DNA of 64,000 bases, taken from the NCBI GenBank assembly GCA_965218555.1, contig OZ244625.1:1178001-1242000 (forward strand). The letters run 5' to 3'. The notes beneath the pieces were generated by a model. It worked only from the letters and a program-made list of their open reading frames with translations. It had not been told where the DNA came from and searched no databases. Each line of letters begins with the position of its first letter. Within the stretch, counting starts at the first letter, position 1. The position numbers and the translations under genes are program-made. This document shows, piece by piece, positions 53,985-61,616 of this stretch. Source of the stretch: JAPPLB01 sp965218555. GTDB taxonomy: Bacteria > Acidobacteriota > Terriglobia > Bryobacterales > UBA6623.

Positions 53985-54950
53985 GTGACTCTCGGCCAGC
54001 CGCCGTATCGGCCTCTCCTAGGCAGCGGACACGCGCAAACCATCGTCGGACGCTATTGGCCCATACCCAAGGAAGACCCGCGATTCCCGGCCCGCGAGCG
54101 GCTGTTTCGAACCGAGCCTGACGTTCAGGTGCTCGCGCACGAGAACCGCGGCGAAGCCTCCGAAAGCACCCCCACTCTCCTCATCCTCCACGGTCTCGCC
54201 GCTTCGAGCACCGCGCCCTACGTCCGGCGGTCGACCCAGACCGCTCTCGCCGCAGGTTACAACGTCATTCGCCCCAACGTCCGCAACTGCGGTGGCACCG
54301 AGCACCTCTCGCCCACGCTTTATCACTCGGGGCTCACCTCCGATCTGCGCTTCATCATCGATGAACTCGGGCCCGCGCCGCTGTACCTCCTCGGCTTCTC
54401 GATGGGCGGCAACATCGCCTTGAAATTGGCCGGAGAATGGGATGACGAGCCGCCGCCGCACGTTCGGGGGATCTGTGGAATCTCCGTACCGATCCGCCTC
54501 GGGCGCTGCGCACGCGAACTCGGCCGCCGGCGCAATCGCGTCTACGAGTGGCGCTTCATGAGGATGCTGCGGCAAACCCTGCGGAAAAAGCAAGAGTTGA
54601 TGCCTGAGCGTTTCGGTGCCTTCTCCGCCGAGCACATTCGATCGATTTACGAGTTCGACGAGCATGTCACCGCGCCCGCCTTCGGCTTCCGGAACGCCGA
54701 CGACTACTACGAGAAGAGTTCCTGCGCCTCGTTCCTGCCGCGGGTACGTGTTCCGTCGCTTCTGATCCACGCCGACGATGACCCCTTCATTCCACCGGAC
54801 ACCTACACGGATCCCGTCTTCGAGCAGAACCCGCACGTGAAGCTGCTGTGCACACGCCGCGGCGGTCACGTCGCGTTTCTATCGCGCGGCCGGCCGCGCT
54901 TCTGGGCCGAAGAGCAAGCCGTCGCTTTCTTCAACGCACTCGGCGACTAG
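53985..54950 (+). CDS. YheT-family alpha/beta hydrolase
   Basis: A 321-residue hydrolase. ARERLFRTEPDVQVLAHEN leads into the oxyanion loop LILHGLAASSTAPYVR; the nucleophile serine is in LLGFSMGGNIALKLAGEW, the aspartate in IHADDDPFIPP and the histidine in RRGGHVAFLS. Members are esterases or lipases of unknown substrate. GTG start. It lies in the same direction as the envelope genes before it. Confidence 0.88.
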   Translation: MTLGQPPYRPLLGSGHAQTIVGRYWPIPKEDPRFPARERLFRTEPDVQVLAHENRGEASESTPTLLILHGLAASSTAPYVRRSTQTALAAGYNVIRPNVRNCGGTEHLSPTLYHSGLTSDLRFIIDELGPAPLYLLGFSMGGNIALKLAGEWDDEPPPHVRGICGISVPIRLGRCARELGRRRNRVYEWRFMRMLRQTLRKKQELMPERFGAFSAEHIRSIYEFDEHVTAPAFGFRNADDYYEKSSCASFLPRVRVPSLLIHADDDPFIPPDTYTDPVFEQNPHVKLLCTRRGGHVAFLSRGRPRFWAEEQAVAFFNALGD

Positions 54951-55003
54951 ACAATCTCCTCCTCCATCAACTCCTGCGCTATAGTTTTGGATTCGAGGTG
55001 ACT

Positions 55004-56434
55004 ATGCGTACTTGGCTTCGATCGTTCGCCTTCGTCATTGCTCTCACGCTCACCATCGGTGAGCTATACGCAGTTGACTGGTCACGCTTCCGCGGACCCA
55101 ATGGAGCCGGTGTCGCCAACGACACCGGCCTGCCCGTGGAGTTCGGCCCCGAGAAGAACGTCGTTTGGAAGACCAAACTCCCAAGGGGGCACTCGTCCCC
55201 GGTCTTCGGCGACGACGCCATCTTCCTCACCGCCTGGGAGGGCAAAAGCGTTTTCACGTTCTCGCTCGACCGCGAGACCGGACGCATCCGCTGGCGCCGC
55301 GAGATCGTCCGGGAACACGAGGGCAAGCTGCACGAATCGAACGGCCCCACCTCGCCCAGCGCCACCACGGACGGCCAGAACGTCTACGTCTTCTTTCAGG
55401 ATGTCGGACTGCTCTCGTACGGCCCCGACGGCAACGAGCGCTGGCGCATTCCACTCGGGCCTTTCAACAACCCCATGGGCATGGGCACATCGCCGATTCT
55501 CGCCGAGGGCAAGATCATCCAGATCTGCGATTCCGAATCGGACTCGTTCATGCTCGCCGTCGACAAAGACAGCGGTGAGATTGCATGGCGCAACGAACGC
55601 GATTTCGTGACGCGCGGCTTCTCGACTCCCGTCCTGCATGACCCGAAGGACGGCAGCGGGCTTGAAGCCATCGTCCCCGGCTCCTACGAGCTCATCGCCT
55701 ACAAAGTCGCCAGCGGCGAGAAGTCCTGGTGGGTGCGCGGCCTTACCTGGCAGCTCAAACCCACCCCCGTAATGGATGAGGACACCATCTATCTGCTGAA
55801 CTGGGCCGGACGCGCCGACCTCGGCCAGCAAGAAGACGTGATCCCCTTCGAAGAGGCCCTCAAGCTGCACGACAAAGACGGCGACGGACGGCTCAGCCAA
55901 GAGGAAGCCCCCGACCCGGCGATGCAGAAAACCTGGGACTCCTTCGACCTGGACCTGAACGGGTTCATGGGCGCGCGCGATTGGCACCACTACCGCAACA
56001 AGCGCGCCTCCGTCAACGCGATGAACGCGATCCGCCTCGGCGGCAAGGGCGACATGACGGAAGGCGCCTTCCGCTGGCGTCATTACAAGACCCTGCCCAA
56101 TGTGCCGTCGCCGCTGCTCTACGATGGCATCGTCTATCTCGTCAAAGATGGCGGCATCGTCACGGCGCTCGACAAGAAGACAGGGACGGTCCTCAAGCAG
56201 GCAAGGCTGATGGGAGCGCTCGACAGATACTTCTCCGCCCCGGTGGCGGCCGAGGGCAAGATTTACATGCTCAGCGAAGCCGGCAAAGTCTCTGTCCTCA
56301 AATCCGGCCCCGATTGGGAAGTGATCCAAACGAACGACATGGGTGCCGCCGCCTACGCCACGCCAGCCATCGTCGACAACAAAATCTACCTCCGCACCGA
56401 CTGGGGCCTCTACTGTCTGGCCAAGTTCGACTAG
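55004..56434 (+). CDS. Secreted PQQ-like beta-propeller protein with EF-hand-like loops
   Basis: A 476-residue exported protein. After a signal peptide (SFAFVIALTLTIGELYA) the blades repeat the form FRGPNGAGV, FSLDRETGRIRWRREIV, LAVDKDSGEIAWRNE and ALDKKTGTVLKQARL. A calcium-type loop DKDGDGRLSQEE and a partner DLDLNGFMGARDW interrupt the propeller. It may be an assembly factor or a sensor; no catalytic pocket could be identified. A GAGGTG box precedes the ATG, and TATAGT at 54981-54986 could be its -10 box. Confidence 0.85.
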   Translation: MRTWLRSFAFVIALTLTIGELYAVDWSRFRGPNGAGVANDTGLPVEFGPEKNVVWKTKLPRGHSSPVFGDDAIFLTAWEGKSVFTFSLDRETGRIRWRREIVREHEGKLHESNGPTSPSATTDGQNVYVFFQDVGLLSYGPDGNERWRIPLGPFNNPMGMGTSPILAEGKIIQICDSESDSFMLAVDKDSGEIAWRNERDFVTRGFSTPVLHDPKDGSGLEAIVPGSYELIAYKVASGEKSWWVRGLTWQLKPTPVMDEDTIYLLNWAGRADLGQQEDVIPFEEALKLHDKDGDGRLSQEEAPDPAMQKTWDSFDLDLNGFMGARDWHHYRNKRASVNAMNAIRLGGKGDMTEGAFRWRHYKTLPNVPSPLLYDGIVYLVKDGGIVTALDKKTGTVLKQARLMGALDRYFSAPVAAEGKIYMLSEAGKVSVLKSGPDWEVIQTNDMGAAAYATPAIVDNKIYLRTDWGLYCLAKFD

Positions 56435-56641
56435 GTGACCGTCACCTTTCGAGCGCGATGGCGCGCTGAACAACTCAACAAGACCCCTGCGCCAAGAAGC
56501 GCGGGCGGGTGATCCTGTCGCCGGTGTGAAACCCAACCGGCGCGCTCCTGAGCGACGCCGTTCTCGAAAGCGTTGTCCCCCTTGCCGCGAACCTGCCGCC
56601 GCTGCCGTCCTGACGCGCCGGGCTCCTCCCGACACCATCGC

Positions 56642-57121
56642 TCAGGCCGGCGCGCCGTCGTTCAGCCAGCGTGCGAGCGCCTTGCCGGGATCGGCGATCT
56701 CCTCAATCGAGGTGTACCAATAGGCTTGCCAGCCCCCCTCCGGCAGGCCGGCGAACACCATCAGGTTCAGCGGATAGGCCTCGCTGTCGGTACATTGGCG
56801 AAAGTCATCCCGGAACAGGAACACGGGTTTCTCCCAGGCAATCGCCATGCCCAACTCCACCATCACGCCCTCGTCCGGAGGACAGCCGTTGACCACCGCG
56901 AACAGGCCATCGGCATTGCGCACGTCGCGGAGGTCGGCCTGGCCGATGCGGTAGGCCCAGCCGGGGCTTGCCTTGTCGATCTGATTGTTGCGGGCGAACG
57001 GCTCCCATACCTCAGCGCCCAGCGCTTCCAGGGCCGCCACCAGCGCCGCCAGCGGCCCCTCGCGCTGCTGCGCGGAGAAACCATAGGGATTCGCCAGATA
57101 CAGGGTCTTTTTCGCGGCCAT
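56642..57121 (-). CDS. Nucleoside 2-deoxyribosyltransferase-like protein
   Basis: A 159-residue Rossmann-like protein: LYLANPYGFSAQQREGPLAA (substrate strand), DLRDVRNADGLFAVVNG (acidic binding residues) and DEGVMVELGMAIAWEKPVFL, where the glutamate of VELGMA is the catalytic nucleophile of the family. It exchanges bases on deoxynucleosides or hydrolyses them; such domains also serve as effectors in some retron and other defence systems. It follows the HTH-GTPase gene by 151 bp on the same strand. Start 57121 is fixed by homology (MAAKKTLYL). Confidence 0.8.
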   Translation of the reverse strand: MAAKKTLYLANPYGFSAQQREGPLAALVAALEALGAEVWEPFARNNQIDKASPGWAYRIGQADLRDVRNADGLFAVVNGCPPDEGVMVELGMAIAWEKPVFLFRDDFRQCTDSEAYPLNLMVFAGLPEGGWQAYWYTSIEEIADPGKALARWLNDGAPA

Positions 57122-57272
57122 CTTCGCGTACCTGCCTGTCCCGTCCACCGAGCCGGAGACCTTCAAGCACTGCCGCCTGCTTGACACATCGCCGCATCGG
57201 CCGCCTCCTATTGTGACACCCGGTAGCGCGGCGCCTGGAATGAGGAGAATGCGATGATGTCAGCCTGTCCGA

Positions 57273-59435
57273 TCATGCGGCCACATCAGCGAATGCTTCG
57301 CTAATTTCGTTAAGAGGCTGTAGTACTTGCGACTGCCAAGCCTCATCTACCCGGTCTTCCAGTTGAGTGTGCAAATGATTTCGGTCATCGTGTTCAAACC
57401 ATTCCCGGACTTTACTCATAACTTTCACGCGGTACGCCAGACCACGCCCGTACAGATCTTCACATTCCGACCATAGCTCCGCGCAATCCTCGAGCGATGG
57501 TCGGTACGTGTACTCGCCAGCCCTGCTAACAGCCTCCAGAAAACTGTCTCGCCAGTTGTCAACGGCGGAAAGAAGCTGCCTTAGAAAGTCATGGGTGGGT
57601 TCAAGTTCTTCGTCACCGAGCATGTTCTTAATGACCTCCTTGAGACCAGCGAATGTGCTATCTGACCGCAGCCTTGCGTCTGATTCGGCACCAGCGCCCA
57701 GATAGAAAAAGACATCCAATCCGGGCCAGGATCCACTTCGCCTCGTCGTTGCCCAGACCGTGCGAGGATGCAGGGAACGAATGGCGTTTATCAGTGAAGC
57801 ATGTGCGGGACGCTTGCGTGACCCAAGGTTCTGATGCTGGTCTGTGAAGATGCGGAGCTTTTTGTTCACCTCTTGCTGTGCTGCAAGCGCGTGCTGTTCA
57901 TCGCGGTTCTGGATAAGCCGTTTAATGGCCGCGACAACTTGATCGATCTCTTGCACGCGAGCATCCCGCATCGCCACGATCCGCTCCATGAGATATGAGG
58001 TAATAGCTTCTGGAGCCTCACTTCCGGCGTTAAAAAAAGAGACCGGTAAGTTGGGGACCCCGAGGTGAGCCAACTCAGCTTCAACCTGTTCACGCCTTAG
58101 TTCATACCCTTCGGTCTCGCTTTCGGCTAGGACACCTGAATCGTCCTTCATGCCCAACGCCTCCTTGCCGTGCGCCAAGATCAACATGACGATGCGGTCA
58201 CGCAACGCTCGTTCCTCTCCGGTATCCACTAGGTGCTTAATTAGCCCTTGTAGAGAAACATCAGGGGCCTGGGTAAAGCTGGAACACAAGAGCGTCAAGG
58301 TACGAGGATCGTTGATACGGCTTTGGAGGTCCGGTCTGATAGCTGTGCGATCGACCCCCTTGGTATCTATCATCTCCAGCACGTAACCATGGTCGCGGAG
58401 CATCTCGCTCGGGGCATGGACGGTGATGCACTGCGGCAGAGGAAACTCTGGATTCCGGCCGTTGTTTATATCTGCGAACATCTTGCGGAGCCACATCGGC
58501 CCGGATTCACGGGCAGAAGGGTCGTGCCAAACTTCCCTGCGATTGCGCCTCCATAGTTTCAGACGAGACGAAAATTCGGCTCGAAAGTCGTCCAGTCGCG
58601 AGAATCGGACTGACAGTTCTTTTGCTGGGTCATGCCTGATCGGCTTACCATCCTGCCCTTGGAGACGCTGGCGGTTCAGGCCCGCCATGTTACGAAGCGC
58701 CCGGTTTATTTCACGCGGCACTCCGCGTTCTTGTCTCTCGTCGTCTCCACCGGCATCGCCCTCACCCCGAAGCCCGGCACAAAGATCGTCAACAAGACGG
58801 TATACCTCAGCATCCGGGCAGGGCTCCACTATCAAGCCGAAGCGGTCGTTGTGCCTGATTCGCACATCACAAATCGTTATCCCGCCGCGCCCAAACTCCA
58901 GGACAATCCTTTCCAGACCGGCCTTGTCCGTGCCATCCAGTACAAGCCCGGTCTGCATGCAGACGACAGTCGTTTTCCCAACCCCGATTTCCCCTATGTA
59001 TGCGATTGAATGGTTGAGATCGGAAAGGTATTCAGCTGATCTCTGCAAGGTCTCCCGATACATGTCAGCCTGTCGCACCAGGGGGCCAGGCACCTCTGGA
59101 TCGGTCGAGAAACTCTTCAGCCGCTGGAGATTTTCGTCCGCAGTGGCCAGTGTCTCTACATTGGGGTGGTTGAACGCCGGTCGCGTAAGAATGTGAAACG
59201 GCTGCCTTAGGTAGTCGAGATATTCGTGGGCTGACTTCGTTGCGATGGCTTCGACAAATGCCTGGATATCGGTAGCTGCAAGGCTGACCTCCCCCTTCTC
59301 GATCCGTGAGACCTTGCTCGTATCGAAACGGAGTTTGCGGGAAACGTCGGATTGACTCATGCTGGCTGCCTTCCTGAGGGAAGCTAGCATCCGACCAGCA
59401 TCCGGCGGAACTTCAAATTTGCTATATTTTATCAT
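57273..59435 (-). CDS. XRE-HTH protein fused to a dynamin-like P-loop GTPase
   Basis: A 720-residue protein. Residues about 14-70 form an XRE helix-turn-helix (SMSQSDVSRKLRFDTSKVSR). A linker leads to a Walker A/G1 loop YIGEIGVGKTTVVCMQTGLV (148-156) and a G3-like DTKG in VLEMIDTKGVDRTAI near 356, separated by an unusually long insert. After it, the C-terminal half is helical, with a coiled-coil stretch (IVAMRDARVQEIDQVVAAIK) and no known domain. The pattern suggests a dynamin-like GTPase or related NTPase controlled by its own DNA-binding domain. G4 (NKxD) was not found. The start follows GAGGTGAT. A consensus promoter with an inverted repeat at the start point lies upstream. Confidence 0.72.
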   Translation of the reverse strand: MIKYSKFEVPPDAGRMLASLRKAASMSQSDVSRKLRFDTSKVSRIEKGEVSLAATDIQAFVEAIATKSAHEYLDYLRQPFHILTRPAFNHPNVETLATADENLQRLKSFSTDPEVPGPLVRQADMYRETLQRSAEYLSDLNHSIAYIGEIGVGKTTVVCMQTGLVLDGTDKAGLERIVLEFGRGGITICDVRIRHNDRFGLIVEPCPDAEVYRLVDDLCAGLRGEGDAGGDDERQERGVPREINRALRNMAGLNRQRLQGQDGKPIRHDPAKELSVRFSRLDDFRAEFSSRLKLWRRNRREVWHDPSARESGPMWLRKMFADINNGRNPEFPLPQCITVHAPSEMLRDHGYVLEMIDTKGVDRTAIRPDLQSRINDPRTLTLLCSSFTQAPDVSLQGLIKHLVDTGEERALRDRIVMLILAHGKEALGMKDDSGVLAESETEGYELRREQVEAELAHLGVPNLPVSFFNAGSEAPEAITSYLMERIVAMRDARVQEIDQVVAAIKRLIQNRDEQHALAAQQEVNKKLRIFTDQHQNLGSRKRPAHASLINAIRSLHPRTVWATTRRSGSWPGLDVFFYLGAGAESDARLRSDSTFAGLKEVIKNMLGDEELEPTHDFLRQLLSAVDNWRDSFLEAVSRAGEYTYRPSLEDCAELWSECEDLYGRGLAYRVKVMSKVREWFEHDDRNHLHTQLEDRVDEAWQSQVLQPLNEISEAFADVAA

Positions 59436-59448
59436 TGGATCACCTCAA

Positions 59449-59463
59449 TTTTGTAGAACAAAA
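59449..59463. promoter_or_regulatory. Inverted repeat (TTTTGT-N3-ACAAAA), likely operator
   Basis: A perfect six-base inverted repeat with a three-base spacer lies between the -10 box and the HTH-GTPase start codon and covers the predicted transcription start. An XRE protein encoded just downstream is the natural candidate repressor. Confidence 0.6.
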
Positions 59464-59469
59464 AAGATA

Positions 59470-59498
59470 ATTACACTGATCCACGCAGTTGTTGTCAA
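59470..59498 (-). promoter_or_regulatory. Promoter of the HTH-GTPase gene
   Basis: Minus strand TTGACA (59493-59498), 17-bp spacer, TGTAAT (59470-59475). This is one of the best sigma-70-type promoters in the window. Confidence 0.75.
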
Positions 59499-59555
59499 GG
59501 TATTTTTACATTTTTGCAATGACGCTTTGTGTGTCTGCGCGTCAAGTGTCCTAGC

Positions 59556-59660
59556 GGACAGAAATCATAGCCGCCATCGAAGACGGCACCGTGCCAGCGC
59601 AAAGATAGACGAGCTCCGCAAGCTTGAAGCGCGAAAGGAGGAGCTGACAAACGTCGGTAG
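59556..59660 (+). pseudogene. Serine recombinase C-terminal relic
   Basis: TEIIAAIEDGTVPA reads in one frame and KIDELRKLEARKEELTN in the next. Together they match the coiled-coil segment near the end of large serine recombinases (IxAIxDG...KxxELExRKxEL). The catalytic domain is absent. It suggests that a mobile element once ended here. Confidence 0.45.
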
Positions 59661-59802
59661 GGGCCTATGTCCCGGCATCGTCAAACGGTCGATGCCAGTC
59701 TATAAAGGATCGTTGGAAATCTGAAAACAGCACTGGCCTTTCGGGCCGAAAGCGCACTGCTTTACTCTTACCGCCCGAGCGGGCTTCCTCCACCAGCGTC
59801 AT

Positions 59803-59994
59803 TCATTGCGCGGTCTCCACATCGACCAGTTCCAACAGGTTGCCGTAGCGTCGGAAGTCCCGTGCGTTGAAGGTCATCAGGCGCCGTTCGCTATGAGCGA
59901 GCATGGTCGCCACGATATTGGCGTCGTGAACCTGCCTGTCCGCGACCGGTGCCTGCCGGCGCCAAATCGTTCGAAAGCCGGATTGATCCTTCAC
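59803..59994 (-). pseudogene. VapC/PIN toxin C-terminal relic
   Basis: VADRQVHDANIVATMLAHSE with RRLMTFNARDFRRYGNLLEL, the DAxIVATA-type and TFNxxDF motifs at the end of VapC toxins. The N-terminus and the cognate antitoxin are missing; the next gene is an unrelated TA module on the other strand. Confidence 0.7.
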
Positions 59995-60045
59995 TCGTCT
60001 TGCAGTAAATTGATGTGAGTGACCTTGGACGACTTTGGAGGTTCT

Positions 60046-60270
60046 ATGCCCCAGCAGGTGACTGCGCGATTACCGGACCCGCTGGTCGATGCGCTGGATA
60101 CGGCAGCGCAACAGCTCCGGCGCAGTCGGGCGGATGTCATCCGCTTGGCAGTCGAACATTACCTTGAAGATTTCGACGATCTCTCCGTCGCCATCGACCG
60201 GCTCCGCGATCCCAGCGATCCGGTGCTGGACTGGGACCAGGTTCGGCGTGAGCTTCTCGATACGGATTAA
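60046..60270 (+). CDS. Ribbon-helix-helix antitoxin (RelB/CopG-like)
   Basis: A 74-residue antitoxin with MPQQVTARLPDPLVDALDTA and LRRSRADVIRLAVEHYLEDF (ribbon-helix-helix), then an acidic tail RDPSDPVLDWDQVRRE. The ATG at 60046 has a perfect GGAGG box (60037-60041), so the longer GTG frame from 60019 is rejected. Its last 23 bases overlap the toxin gene. Confidence 0.88.
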   Translation: MPQQVTARLPDPLVDALDTAAQQLRRSRADVIRLAVEHYLEDFDDLSVAIDRLRDPSDPVLDWDQVRRELLDTD

Positions 60271-60514
60271 GGAAAGTGCGGCCAAGGAGCTGAAACGTGT
60301 TGCTAAGTCAGAGCGGACACGGATCGTCGCGGCCATCGACCGACTGGCGGAGACCCCCCATCTCGGCACGCCGCTGAAGGGCGACATGCGTGGGTTGCGG
60401 CGGCTGCGCATCGGAGACCATCGCGTCTTGTACGAAATCCGGGGCGATGAACTCGTCGTGCTGGTCGTTCGCATCGCCCATCGGAGGGACGCCTATCGGC
60501 GGCAGCCGACATGA
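60248..60514 (+). CDS. RelE/ParE-family toxin, intact
   Basis: An 88-residue toxin: SFSIRIKESAAKELKRVAKS, then GTPLKGDMRGLRRLRIGDHR and VLYEIRGDELVVLVVRIAHR, which is the full RelE fold with the basic catalytic residues. GTG 60248 lies inside the antitoxin gene. This is the only complete toxin-antitoxin module in the window. Confidence 0.88.
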   Translation: MSFSIRIKESAAKELKRVAKSERTRIVAAIDRLAETPHLGTPLKGDMRGLRRLRIGDHRVLYEIRGDELVVLVVRIAHRRDAYRRQPT

Positions 60515-60546
60515 GTTTCGGCCATTCGCGGCGGCAGGGCATTCAT

Positions 60547-60574
60547 TTGACAGCCGTGCCGATTTTTTTAGAAT
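60547..60574 (+). promoter_or_regulatory. Promoter upstream of the efflux lipoprotein gene
   Basis: TTGACA (60547-60552), 16-bp spacer, TAGAAT (60569-60574), about 140 bases before the start of the truncated outer-membrane gene. Confidence 0.65.
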
Positions 60575-60714
60575 GATTGTACGTTTCAAACGAGTGTTTT
60601 ATTTGGAGAATCGTGCGGGACAACAGATCCAGGATCCTGGTGGCAGCGAAATGGCTCTTTGCAGATCCGGCCGCCCGGGTTCAGAACTCCGATTCCATCA
60701 CAGGAACACTACGG

Positions 60715-61383
60715 ATGAGATCCGCTCACCTTCTTCTGCTGGCCATGCTCCTTTCGGGAACTGGATGCGTCCGCCCCACATCTCCGCTCCAACGTCAACC
60801 GAGCCTGCCGATTCCACAAGAGTGGAACGCGGGAAAGGCGGTGGAGGGAACGGTGGACATCCATTGGTGGAAACAGTTTCAGGACCCGCAATTGGATGCG
60901 TTGGTCGAGGAGACCCTCCACAACAATCCCCAACTCCGGGCTGTCGCCGCCCGGTTGGAGACGGCGCTCATCGAAGCCCAGATCGCCGGCGCCGAGCGGA
61001 TGCCGGCGCTGGGACTCGCAATCAACGGCCGCCGCCAACGACAAAATTTCATCGGGCTTCCCTTACCGGGTTTTGAGGGCCGAGTTCCGCAGGCCACCTT
61101 TACCAACCTTGGTGTCGGCCTGGACATCCACTGGGAGGCGGACCTTTGGGGAAGAATCCGCAGCGGCGAGGTTCGGGCCGGTGCTCTTGCCTCCGCACAT
61201 TCGGCGGACTTTGCGGCGGCGAGGCATTCGTTGGCGGGCCAGACGGCCAAGGCCTGGTTTGCCTGCTCGGAGGCAAATCTTCAAATGGCCTTGGCCCGTG
61301 AGATCGTGGCCAGTTACAAGACGACATCCCAGTGGGTACGAAACCGTTTTGAGGCAGGTCTCGGACCGGCCCTGGAAATAAAT
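60715..61383 (+). pseudogene. NodT/OprM-type outer-membrane efflux lipoprotein, truncated by the IS element
   Basis: A signal peptide with lipobox (LLLLAMLLSGTGC) is followed by IHWWKQFQDPQLDALVEETL and the helical hairpin repeats of the TolC fold (NNPQLRAVAARLETALIEAQ; DIHWEADLWGRIRSGEVRAG). After ASYKTTSQWVRNRFEAGLGP the reading frame enters the IS left end at 61384 and picks up foreign residues to a stop at 61434. Only about half of the usual 460-500 residues remain, so the channel cannot form. Confidence 0.87.
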
Positions 61384-61407
61384 GGGAGTTATACGTTTGA
61401 CTTGACA
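61384..61407 (+). repeat. Left terminal inverted repeat of the IS element
   Basis: Begins GGGAGTTATACG and ends TTGACTTGACA. The last six bases (TTGACA, 61402-61407) make a consensus -35 box pointing into the element. Confidence 0.85.
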
Positions 61408-61431
61408 GACCGCCCTCCTTCCGTGTTATTC
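61402..61431 (+). promoter_or_regulatory. Inward promoter at the left IS end
   Basis: TTGACA in the inverted repeat, 18-bp spacer, TTATTC (61426-61431). The -10 box is weak, but the predicted start near 61437-61438 coincides with the first base of the RNA's closing stem. Confidence 0.5.
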
Positions 61432-61436
61432 TGAAA

Positions 61437-61581
61437 GTGCAAGCATCAGTCGGTGGAGCCCGTATGCCGGGCTGCCTGCTGAATACAAGAGTCGAAGTAC
61501 ACGCAGGTGGAAGGGTAGCTCCCCGAAGCCTTGGCGAATAGGCAGGGCTCCCGCCTTGTTTCACCGACGTGGCGCTTGCAC
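61437..61581 (+). ncRNA. Candidate structured RNA leader
   Basis: Nested pairings visible by eye: P1 GTGCAAGC (61437-61444) with GCTTGCAC (61574-61581); P2 GTCGGTG (61449-61455) with CACCGAC (61562-61568); P3 AGCCCG-TATGC-CGGGCT (61457-61473); P4 CCTGC (61475-61479) with GCAGG (61503-61507); a further arm near 61513-61551 with GGG-T-AGC against GCTCCC. Together they form a closed multi-branch fold of 145 nt just before a gene. It does not match a riboswitch I know. Roles as a riboswitch-like leader or transposition-linked RNA are possible. Confidence 0.55.
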
Positions 61582-61584
61582 AGC

Positions 61585-61602
61585 CCGGCACCCGTGTGCC
61601 GG
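61585..61602 (+). promoter_or_regulatory. Hairpin before the passenger gene's ribosome site
   Basis: CCGGCAC-CCGT-GTGCCGG, a perfect seven-pair stem, ends five bases before the AGGAGGGA box. It lacks a T-run, so it is more likely to act on translation or RNA stability than as a terminator. Confidence 0.5.
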
Positions 61603-61616
61603 ATACAGGAGGGATC

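Noticed and set aside
55082..56638. 518-codon minus-strand frame opposite the PQQ propeller gene
   Set aside because: Antisense shadow; the plus strand has a signal peptide and propeller repeats.
61437..61581. Cobalamin or c-di-GMP riboswitch
   Set aside because: The arms do not show the conserved boxes of these families; left as an unnamed candidate RNA.
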